This document shows positions 55,449-64,000 of a stretch of DNA of 64,000 nucleotides, in pieces. The first letter of the stretch is position 1; every line of letters begins with the position of its first letter. The DNA lies in the NCBI GenBank assembly GCA_026122225.1, contig JANEZZ010000400.1, positions 1,178,001-1,242,000 of the forward strand, read 5' to 3'. The position numbers were made by a program, and so were the translations under genes. The notes under the pieces were generated by a model. That model was not told the DNA's origin, did not search any database, and worked only from the letters and a program-made list of their open reading frames with translations. Source of the stretch: Heloderma charlesbogerti. Lineage: Eukaryota; Chordata; Lepidosauria; Squamata; Helodermatidae.

Positions 55449-57675
55449 GGCACATAACCCATCAGGGATCAAAAACTGCCCTGATACTGCAGTATTATAT
55501 TGTTTTGTATCTTATATCTTCTGTCGTCTCTGATGGCAGCTGGTAGGGTTGGAAGAGACCATGAGAACGGTGTATTCTCCCATCTCTACTCTACCCTTGC
55601 TAATTATCTCACTTGCTATATGGAGTTAGGAGTTCTTTTCTACATGCAAATAAATATTTTTGAGCCCTGACTCCAGTGATGATTAGAGACTCAGTTTTTG
55701 CAGCCCGATGTATTTGGTTTGCATATAGTGCTGTTCCATTACAACCCATTATAAAACAGCTTTTCTATGCATCATAGTAATTATCTAATACAAATAATGT
55801 CTGTAGTACTCATACAGCACTGCCAGGAGCCAAGGACGCCGCCACTATACTACCAGTGTCATAATAACTCTTGACACACACACAGAAGTTGTATCTACAG
55901 ATGTTTTGCATAGTCTAGTCCATGTGATAAATAATCTAATTTTAGCCTACTGTGTGCATAAAATACTACAAATTAAACTAAGATAAATATAATACAGTTC
56001 TTTGTTGAAAAAAATTGCAGTAGGGTGTTCTTCAGAATAGGTGCAAATTTGGATTTAAAGTGTGCAACCAATTTTAAGGGCTCCTACAATAGTGGAGTTA
56101 TTCTGATAGATGCTTCATGAGTTCCCCCAGCTTCTGCTGTCTTTAGTATGTGGAGCACAATCAGAAAACTGGAAATAATGATTTAGACCTTGAGACCTAC
56201 TGTCTAATATACTATGTCCAGGTGTAGTTATGCATAATAGTTCAAACAAAGGAAAGAAAATAATTGGAATCCCCTAGAGGATTAAAAAAACAACAAAAAC
56301 AGTTTCCTTCCAGACTCGTGAAACATAAGATTGAAAATTAATTGCATAATGCCACTCATTTTTATGAAGGCAGGTCTAGTATAGGCATGAATGAATATTG
56401 ATCTGCAGCAGTACGACAGTTCCTAGGTTCCTAAGGGACCTCCTATCGAACAATATAAGGTTACATTGAGTTTCTTTGTCCTACGTATACTAATCCATCA
56501 GAGAAAGCAAAGAGCTAGTTCCACAGTATGATTGTATATTTAACATCCGCTTTTCCTATTTGTCATGAACTTTAGAGTAATTTTTGCATGATGCTTCCAT
56601 TAGTCTTCTCTACCAGTCCTAGCACTAACTTATCTTTCAGCTTTTCAGTAATATCCTGTTCACTGGACTAAAATATGGAAACCTCAGCTTGTCCCAACGG
56701 GTGAGAAATGTTATAAAGCATTAACTACCCAGAGTAGAGTTCTTCTGGATAAGCACAGCACTCCATTAAGATATAATGACTGATATTATAAGAAGAAGAA
56801 GAAACAAATAGTGAAAGAAACAAAAGAAGAGAGAAAAGTGATGAGGACATTTGTATAGATAACAATCTTAGTGACTCTCAGTACTTTCTTATAAAGAAAA
56901 AGCAAATATTATTTTCATTTTTCCATTCACTCAAAGGAAATAGAGGAGTAAAGAACTGTGTTTTTGTTATAGCTGACTATTTTTTTATCATTACATTGCA
57001 ATGAAGTACTAAAGCCTATTTTAAACAATAACTCTGATTTTGTGTTTGTTGCTGATTTTATGATCTGTCACTGTTCTGCTCTAGATAAATGCTCTAGATA
57101 AAGCATAAACAAAGTGAACAATGCAAATACTTGTTTTCCCCACACCAACCTTGTTAGCTTGCATCTAGTTGCTTTGGAAACGCCTTTTCATGATGTCTGA
57201 TCACAAAGCTGGAACTAACTAAAATGTTCATGTGGGTCAGAGGCCAATTGGGGCTTCTGTATGAGCTCCTCATCATGAAAGCTGTTGCAATAAGCTGGGA
57301 TAAACACTCTTGAATAATAATCAGAACACAACAGAAGCTCCTCTGTTACTGTCACTGGCCTCTGAATAGGAACTGAGTTAATCTGCTAATAACTGAACAA
57401 GTTGAAGCCCTACCATTCTGAAAAGCATATTTAAACTTAATGACAACGATGGAAGAAATAAAGCATGCATTCCCTGCTAAGCTGCTACATTACAATCAAT
57501 CATCTTTCCCATTATAAACATTAGTTTTTATTTTCTCATTGGATGCCACACCATCCAATTTATGTTTATTTTCCAAATTAAAAGGTGCATGCATGCTTTA
57601 CACTGATCTCCAAGGAAAAGTATAAGGTATGCTCTAAATGCCTTATGAATTAATTTTAATTCTTCAAAAACTTAC

Positions 57676-58529
57676 CAGTAATGATATCTGCCCTTCTTTC
57701 ACAATATTTAAGATGCTCTTATTTTTTTTCACATCCTCATTCCTTTCTTCTGGACCTCCAGAGCTGCTCCAGTTCATGCTGCTGTCCGGTTCATCATGCT
57801 TGTTTTCTGTCACTGCTGCCTGCAGATGAAAAGTCCTTAACTGACAGTGAGACACAGTCTTCTCCATTTTATCAGCAAACGTCCTGTTGAGTAAGCCCTT
57901 GGTCTGGGCTTCAGGTTCATGAGCTGAACTACATTTAACTAGTGGCTGGGGAAACTCTAATTCTTCAGCTAAATGGTTCTGCTGATCAGGGACAATAGGC
58001 TGCGCTTTTCTCAGCTGAGAGCTTTTCACAGGGGACAGAACACAGAACTGTGTCATTCCTGTTGGTGCCTTCTCTGTGTTTCCTGCAGGGCATGACTTGC
58101 CACTAAGACCATTCAGTGTTGAGTACACACTCAAAATTCGTTTCTCTGGAGCTGCCTTGGTAAAAGCAGCAAGCTGCTGGCTTGATTTAATATAGGGCAC
58201 ATCCAAAATTTCATCCATGTCCAGGTCATAGTGTTCCAGTTCACCGAGCAAAACTCCAGGTTCAACACATTTAGTTTTAAGGTTCTCTCCATTACCTGGA
58301 GTCTGATCACCATTCTGAGCTGTGGGAGGAGAATCACTGCCTTTCTTGTACTCTATCTTCTGGTTCTTTTGGTCATCACTTTCATTATTTTCAGAGCTTT
58401 CTGGTTGGTGTTTAAGTGGGGAAACTCTCTTCACTGGTCTGAACTTACTGTACATGTCTGCAATGCCTGTTGGTTTCTGTGCATTTCCAAGGAGTGTTGA
58501 AACTCCTGAACTCCAATTGGTGCTCGAAA
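57676..58529 (-). CDS. SNCAIP: SNCAIP coding exon: N-terminal region, 284 complete codons
   Basis: This is the most upstream SNCAIP exon in the window. It opens after an acceptor (TTCTTCTAG, AG at 58530-58531) in the middle of a valine codon, so the preceding exon must end with one base of that codon. It closes with ATATCATTACTG before a GTAAG donor at 57675-57674, in phase 0. The protein holds the synphilin landmarks QKPTGIADMYSKFRPVKRVS, NNESDDQKNQK, GELEHYDLDMDEILDVPYIK, LSPVKS and SILNIVKEGQISLL. It is hydrophilic, acidic to mixed, and apparently disordered; no signal peptide or membrane segment is visible. An open reading stretch continues a few codons upstream into the intron, but that part is intronic. 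Divergence from the remembered human protein is concentrated between the landmarks, as expected for a disordered region. Confidence 0.95.
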
Positions 58530-59127
58530 CTAGAAGAAACAAGAAATAAAATTTAGAATTAATTCCCTTCCATCATTAGCTATGCACGTATTCTTCTTAT
58601 CCTGTATACTTTGAAAAGAGGATATACTGGAAACATAATTATCCATAATTAAAGTACTGTGAAAATACTGTGAAAAAATATACTTTGTATTTTAATGCCA
58701 ATCTCTGCACATAATGCTCAAAGAGATTATAAAGCAAGATTTAAATTTGAGTTAAAATTAAGCAATAACTTAATGGCAAGTGAACAGCAGTAAAACATGC
58801 AAAATCATAGAAGCCAAATGACATTTACGGTTTAATTTTGGCTCAGTGAGAATGATCAGAAAACATTTACAGCCTTGTGCTTTAGTTTGGAGCCCAAGGA
58901 CTGAAGTCCTCCCAACTTTCACTTTGGTTTTGAAATGCAGATATGGAGGGTGGGGGGAGAGTTGTGAATTTGCTTGCAGCAGGGATAGAGGGAGGGGTGC
59001 TTTAACCCTTTCTCCATGCAGTTTTCCTGATAAAAATCTCTTTGACTCCTGGGAACTGGAGGGGTGAGGGAGAGATCCAAATATCTGTATCCACAGGGTA
59101 AACAGTAGTGGAAGGGGGCATACTTTT

Positions 59128-59246
59128 AGGGTGCAATCCTATGCATGTTTAGATAGAAAAAAGTCCTACAACTTCCATGCTGGCTGGGGAATGCTGGGAG
59201 TTGTAGGGCTTTTTCTCTGTCTAAACAAGCATAGGATTGCACTCTA
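59128..59246. mobile_element. Palindromic MITE with GGGTGCAATCCTATGC ends
   Basis: The left arm GGGTGCAATCCTATGCATGT, TTAGATAGAAAAAAGTCC and TACAACTTCC pairs with the right arm GGGAGTTGTAGGGC, TTTTTCTCTGTCTAAACA and AGCATAGGATTGCACTC. It may be flanked by TA on both sides. A related half is at about 14925-14985 (GGCTGGGGAATGCTGGAAGT). Confidence 0.8.
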
Positions 59247-60387
59247 AATCAGAAAGATAACATGGGAGGAAAGAGTTAACATCGCCTGTCTTCTGTCAAC
59301 AGTTCGGAGATACTATCATAGATCTCCTGGGTAATGTGTAATTTAGTTGTTAGTGTCACATGTTCAGTAGAATTCAGATGGATTCTTGCTGTCCTAGGGG
59401 AAACTGACAAACTTGTCTGCTTAATTCTGCAGGTCACATTTAACATTTAGGATTATCATTTGTAGACTTCAAGAGACACACTTACATTTATTACATGAAC
59501 TAAATGTATTGCTACAGTTGCATTTATCTTGCACTCAAGTTCAGAGTTTCTAAAAAAACAAAGTTTATGAAGCAGCTGTACTAACACTGTTATCACAACA
59601 GTAAAAAGAGTACATTTTGAAAACAACAGAAAAGGTTTGACTTATTACCTGGATATCTTCAGAAGCTTTTGGAATGATATAACTTGGATAATTATTTATT
59701 ATTCCAACAACAAGATGCAACTTAAGAAGTTCAATACAAAAAAACATCATTGCACAGATTTATTTATATATTGTATACGATCCTGGGTTCAAAGGGCGAC
59801 ACTTTTATGTTGGTTTTATTTACATGTGACATTTTTTCTAAGTGATAAAGGGAAATGGATACCACATGTTTCCCAGCTGTTTTATTCTGACAGGAACCTC
59901 TAAAGAATTAACATTGAAAATGAATTCTGTCCAAGCCTCGGGAAAACACTTCTTTTGACAGAGGGGTCTAGACAGTGACAAGGTATCAACTTTTTGTTTA
60001 TCATCACCTTCCTTGTACCTAGACTATTATTTTCTTTTTTAGGTTCAATTAGTTTTTCATTTTCTAGTATAAATCCAAAATGCATCAAAACAAATGACTT
60101 CTAGGATGGGATAGCCTGCCATACCCAGCATGAGAATGGCTATGGCCTTAGCTAAAGATACAAAGTTTCCAGATATCTTGGAGGCAAATTATAAAATCCC
60201 CTTTCTTCCCATGTCATTTTCCTAGAGGAAAAATAGAGTAATTTGGAGACAAACTGCAATATATGCAGTTTTGATTTATCTATAAATTCTAAGCTATGGT
60301 CTATGCTTTAGGTTCAGAATTAATATAAAGTATTGATTTGTTCAAACTCAAAAGAAGCCTAAGTTTGTAGAGTTGGAAAATTAATGG

Positions 60388-60520
60388 ATTGCATCCAGAC
60401 TTAATCTTGCTTACAGTAGGCCCACTGAAATCAATGGGACTTAAGTTAGTCATTACTAACTTGTCCCACTGATTTCAATGAGTCTACTCTAAGTGTGACT
60501 AAGTCAGAATCCAACTCAAT
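60388..60520. repeat. Palindromic element, about 130 bp, copy 2 of 2
   Basis: GATTGCATCCAGACTTAATC, CACTGAAATCAATGGGACTT, AAGTTAGTCATTACTAACTT and CACTGATTTCAATGAGTCTA then GTGTGACTAAGTCAGAATCC. It shares its order and arm sequences with 20383-20515. Confidence 0.8.
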
Positions 60521-60654
60521 GTATTCAGTTATTTGTTTTATTTGTTTGTTTGGATTTCATTTCCTGACAACGTGGAGCTATAATATATTATTATCTTGAT
60601 TTATTTTCTCAGCAAACCTATGAGGTAGGCTAGGCTGAAAGATAGTGATTAACA

Positions 60655-60780
60655 TAAAAGGAGTCTTGTGGCTTCTTAAAGACTAACTCATTTATTAAGG
60701 AATATGCTTTCATGGACTAGAGTCCACTTCATCAGATGCATGAACGGTTATCCTTAGTTGGCTGGTAAATTATACATATG
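60655..60780. repeat. Interspersed repeat with CTTCATCAGATGCAT motif
   Basis: AGTCTTGTGGCTTCTTAAAG, ACTAACTCATTTATTAAGG and GTCCACTTCATCAGATGCAT. I know this repeat from reptile sequences but not its class. Confidence 0.6.
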
Positions 60781-61919
60781 GGTGTACAGAGAGAAAAAAA
60801 GTAAGCAATGAGGTTTGTTGGAAATGAAATGCACCCCCCCACCCCGTCTGTAACAATTACGTTAAAGCTGAAATATATGTAAAATAAGCACAGTGACCAT
60901 TCTCAACAGCAGTAATTGATGATAATTGATGACTTGCTTAAATGATTCAGTGAGCTTCATGAGTATGCCAATATAAGGAAGAGTTATAATTTGACTGAAA
61001 CTCCAACTAAACAGTGCTGTTTGAACAAGAGGCCTTTCTAGGAGGGCTGGTGCCTTGCTTCCTGAGTTACTGCCTCTTTCCTGAAAATCATGAACTTCTC
61101 AGGCCCAAGCAACCTCATTAGTCCTTGGCTTGTTTCACCTCCCTTTTGTAGGAACAGACACTGCTAGCATTCCTTTGCCTATATAATTCTTCCTACCTCC
61201 AGGGTTTATCTGTACAACAAAGCATTGTTCTGCATTACTCCCAAACCCCAATCTCCCCCTTGTTCTCATTTGCTATCAGAACCAAACCTTGCCCATTTTT
61301 ATAAGGACTATGTTCCCTCTATGCACCCCCCCCCACTCACCAATGCCTCCAGGTTAATGGAGAAGAGAAATTCAGGTGGTGAAGCTTTCTCCATAGCTAC
61401 TACTCCATGCCTGCAGAAGCTTCATCTCAAAATTTCTGCTTATCACAAAGTTGTTAAAAGTATAGATGGCCTTCCAAAGTTGACCTACCCTAATATCTGT
61501 TTTCTTCCTATTTGCTTGGACTGCTAATATGGAACTAATGTCTGCCTTTCTACTAGGTCATGAAACTGGCCACTTTGCCTGTGAAACATGTGCAGGTACA
61601 GTTGTTTTCTTGCTGTCTGTCTTCCAAAGAGCTAAAACCCACAAGGATATAAATCCCTCTTCAGGAGTCCTGAAGCTGCAATTAGGTGTTGAATTCATCC
61701 AAGGCAAAATGTAACTATAGTTTTGAAAAAGCTAGTGTTGGCTAAAAAAAAACATTTTTCAGTGTCTGATCTTGTTCCTGCGCTGAAAACCCCCCCAAAT
61801 GAGTAGCTAGATATAAATTGGAACATACAAATTATCACATAGAAAAAGAAAAATATTCACCCTGTTCTAGCAAGAATAATTCTTCTGGATCTTATCTCTC
61901 ATGCATGACAAATATTAAC

Positions 61920-62038
61920 CGAGGCTGGACAGCCATCTTTCAGGGATGCTCTGACTTGGATTCCTGCATTGAGCAGGGGGTTGGACTTGATGGCCTTGTA
62001 GGGCCCTTCCGACCCTACTCTTCTATGATTCTATGAAC
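61920..62038 (+). repeat. CR1 LINE 3' tail, sense
   Basis: TTCAGGGATGCTCTGACTTG, GGGGGTTGGACTTGATGGCC and the octamer terminus TTCTATGATTCTATGA. The best preserved CR1 end in the window. Confidence 0.85.
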
Positions 62039-62144
62039 CAAGAGTCAGAGTCTAAGGTGTCAGAGGCACCAACTTGCCCTGTTTATTTGGAAAATTCTCC
62101 ATCTTTCTGCTTCTCATGCAAATAGTGTACTTGGAGGTATGAAG

Positions 62145-62531
62145 GGGCATCTCTACACCAGCCTAAAACACTGCATTTAAAATGGTGCTTTCTGCTTCCG
62201 TTTTAAATGCGGGATCACAATGATCCCCTTTTTCACATGCTTCCTTTTCCCCCACCCCTTTCCCCCTCCTTCTCCCCATATCTGAGCCTTCCGTTATCTT
62301 TCATTGATCTCGCTCCTTTTCTTGCCGCTTTTACTCTTTTCACGGGGGAAACTGAAGCGGAACACAATGGGGTAATTTGATAGCTCATTATCTGCGATCT
62401 ATTTAAAAACAGAACAAAGGGCATTTAGTGCAGGAGACACCTTGAATGATCACGGTGTCATGTAAAGAGCCTGCAAACATCCGTGAAGGGGCAATCTCAA
62501 TCACAGGATAAAAGCTCAGTGTGAAGAAGCC
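62145..62531. mobile_element. Non-autonomous DNA element, copy 2 of 2
   Basis: The left end GGGCATCTCTACACCAG and the reversed right end GGGCTTCTTCACACTGAG are inverted repeats. The right part is shared with 44555-45035. The interior has a pyrimidine-rich patch (CCCCACCCCTTTCCCCCTCC). Confidence 0.7.
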
Positions 62532-62587
62532 CAAGGCAACCACTTCCATCCATCATGGGATGGGAAAACTCCTTAGGAAGGGTTGAA

Positions 62588-62776
62588 ACATAGGAAGCTG
62601 CCTTATAACTGAGTCATACCAGAGGTCCATCTAGCCCAGGACTGTTGACACTGACTGGCAGCAGCTTTCCAGGGTTTTAGGCAGGAGTTTATTTTTCCAG
62701 CCCTTCCTGAAGATGTCAGGGTCTGAACTTGGGACCATCTGCATACAAAGTAGGTGCTCTACTACTGAGCCAATAG
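62588..62776 (-). repeat. tRNA-derived SINE, antisense
   Basis: AACATAGGAAGCTGCCTTAT, AGAGGTCCATCTAGCCCAG, CACTGACTGGCAGCAGCTTT and CTACTGAGCCAATAGC: the reverse of the SINE at 2131-2330, with a degraded A box. Confidence 0.8.
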
Positions 62777-62968
62777 CTAAAGTTATTAATGTGTCATTCA
62801 GTGGGGAAATGGTGCTAGACAGCTTTAACTCTCAGATCATTTAGCCCCTGTTCAAAATGCCAAATTAGGTAGAGATTGCCACCCAGTTACCTTCTTGTTT
62901 TGAATCTTACCTTCTGCAGACTTTCTCCCAATGCATGGATGACTAGGAGGGCAGGGGGCACAACACTG

Positions 62969-62969
62969 T

Positions 62970-63026
<57 letters not shown>
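62969..63026. repeat. Compound (TG)n(AG)n microsatellite
   Basis: A TG run of about 12 units turns directly into an AG run of about 17 units. Confidence 0.95.
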
Positions 63027-63029
<3 letters not shown>

Positions 63030-64000
63030 TCAACAGGTATGGTTCTACTCTTCCCCTCAAAATGTTTGTTAGAGCGTGTGAGGGGGAAATACATTATGCG
63101 TTCCTTATATATATTTATATTATTATATTTATTTTAGAGCTGAGCTGGAAATGTGCAGTGATTTTCTTTAAAAAAAATTGCTTCAGCTTTGGAAAGCACT
63201 CCAATTTTGTAATTTTGATGATTCCTTCAAAAAGGGACAAGATGCTATTAAGCTGTTCTCTGAATGGGCTTCAGATGTTCTCAGTGATGCCAGCACTTAA
63301 CTAAATCTGATTGAGTATGTAGTGCCATGCTGCTATGAACCCTGATTGATTGCGATCATTCTAGGAAGGAGAAAGAAGCTCCAAACAGAGGGAAAACGGC
63401 ACCAAAACATTTGCAGATAGAGGAATAGTGGAGAACAACAAGAAAAATGATGATTTACACATTTAAGGGTAATCTGGCTTGGATTAAAACCCACTCAGCC
63501 TCCAGATCTCCTTCCCACTTGCCCCTCCTCAAAACCTCCTCCATTTTTTCCTTCTAATTCCACTTAAATGCCTGGTATAGGTAAACACCTGCGGTGAGAG
63601 GGAAGTCTTTTTTTCTCTCCCCTCCCTGGTTCCAGGTGTTCTGCAATGAAATATACAAGGCCACAAGGCCCTAGTAGCCCTTAGTAAATGTAGCTTTCCC
63701 AAGGACTACTGCTTCTCAGTTTGGAAAACCACATTTCCCAGGAGCTGCTAGGGAACTGCAGCTTCCAGGTGTGCTGCTACACAGCACACCAGGTACCAGA
63801 AAGGACAGAGAGGCACAGACCACCCTTCTTCCCTGTGACTGCTTGCTGCCACTGACATGTTACTACCACTGCACCAACCAGGGAAGAGGGTTTAAAAAGA
63901 AGAGAGGAAGAGAACTTGGGGATCTGGCTAGGTGGGTGGGAGGAACTGGGACCTAACTGTGGGGTAGTGGGCAGACCAAACTCAATTCAGATTGGCTCAG

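Larger units (their letters stand above)
53946..57675 (-). other. SNCAIP intron upstream of the first ankyrin exon
   Basis: It carries one L2 copy (54050-55238) and a (TG)n (55425-55448). In 55450-57675 I recognise no gene or repeat apart from a possible CR1 scrap near 55545. Confidence 0.6.
13690..58529 (-). other. SNCAIP: SNCAIP (synphilin-1) gene, 5' part missing
   Basis: Synphilin-1 is a cytoplasmic adaptor that binds alpha-synuclein and ubiquitin ligases and enters inclusion bodies; this is family knowledge. Eight minus-strand exons with GT/AG borders keep one reading frame when joined, giving about 864 codons. Human synphilin-1, as I remember it, has 919 residues, about 43 of them upstream of the first exon seen here, so the length fits. 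The joined protein carries family signatures in order: KPTGIADMYSKFRPVKRVSP, GELEHYDLDMDEILDVPYIK, ankyrin-type segments such as DENGNNLLHVAASQGHAECL, a coiled coil, then a serine-rich tail with KVATSPKSALKSPSSKRR. The start codon, promoter and 5' UTR are not in the window. Introns run from about 4 to 10 kb and are rich in repeats. The end at 13690 is an estimate from the poly(A) signal. Confidence 0.93.
58530..64000 (-). other. SNCAIP upstream intron (continues past the window)
   Basis: No exon matching the synphilin N-terminus was found here, so the intron probably runs past 64000. It holds palindromic elements (59128-59246, 60388-60520), an interspersed repeat (60655-60780), a CR1 tail (61920-62038), a DNA element (62145-62531), a SINE (62588-62776) and a compound microsatellite. 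Nothing is recognised in 58550-59120, 59250-60380, 60790-61915 or 63030-64000. Confidence 0.55.

Noticed and set aside
1..64000. CRISPR arrays, operons, phage or plasmid features
   Set aside because: No regularly spaced direct repeats with unique spacers, no ribosome binding sites or tightly packed genes; the window is vertebrate nuclear DNA.

Overview
The window is vertebrate nuclear DNA, most likely from a squamate reptile (lizard or snake). The evidence is a single conserved vertebrate gene broken into small exons by long introns, plus a repeat load typical of squamates: a BovB/RTE LINE, L2 and CR1 LINE tails, tRNA-derived SINEs whose 3' ends resemble BovB, a Tc1 element, and many short hAT-like and other palindromic DNA elements. 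There is no bacterial-type gene organisation, CRISPR array, or tRNA or rRNA gene.

The one host gene is SNCAIP (synphilin-1, the alpha-synuclein-interacting protein), on the minus strand. Eight exons can be placed with matching splice sites and reading phase. From 5' to 3' of the gene they are 58529-57676, 53945-53766, 46077-45964, 41372-41247, 37239-37070, 29150-29058, 25615-24565, and a terminal exon at 14265 to about 13690 that holds the last alanine codon, the stop and the 3' UTR. Together they give about 864 codons. The upstream exon(s), with the start codon and roughly the first 43 residues by comparison with remembered human synphilin-1, were not found and probably lie beyond 64000. The order of protein parts is the family's: conserved N-terminal regions, ankyrin-type repeats, coiled coil, then a long serine-rich C-terminal tail.

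Layout: 1-13.7 kb is 3' flank of SNCAIP, filled with repeats. These include a degenerate tandem repeat, a tRNA-SINE, a foldback hAT element with an exact 8-bp target duplication (3579-4069), a Tc1 element with about 220-bp inverted repeats and one nonsense codon in its transposase (4502-6149), an LTR-like block (10615-11199) and a SINE split by a MITE (about 12550-13066). From 13.7 to 58.5 kb lie SNCAIP exons and introns. The introns hold several MITE families, two target-duplicated SINEs, a 5'-truncated BovB (about 29656-31320), a solo LTR with an AGTGG duplication (33768-34296), L2 fragments and one full-length BovB with an uninterrupted 1047-codon ORF and an exact 11-bp target duplication (49430-52650). 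The region 58.5-64 kb is the upstream intron, with MITEs, a CR1 tail, a SINE and a compound microsatellite.

The most notable items are: the full-length BovB copy that may still be competent; the second BovB copy in the opposite orientation in the same gene; the foldback element that can form three nested hairpins; a splice acceptor whose pyrimidine tract is a CT microsatellite; and a 41-bp-arm intronic hairpin. Family names for SNCAIP and repeats come from memory of the families, not from a search.
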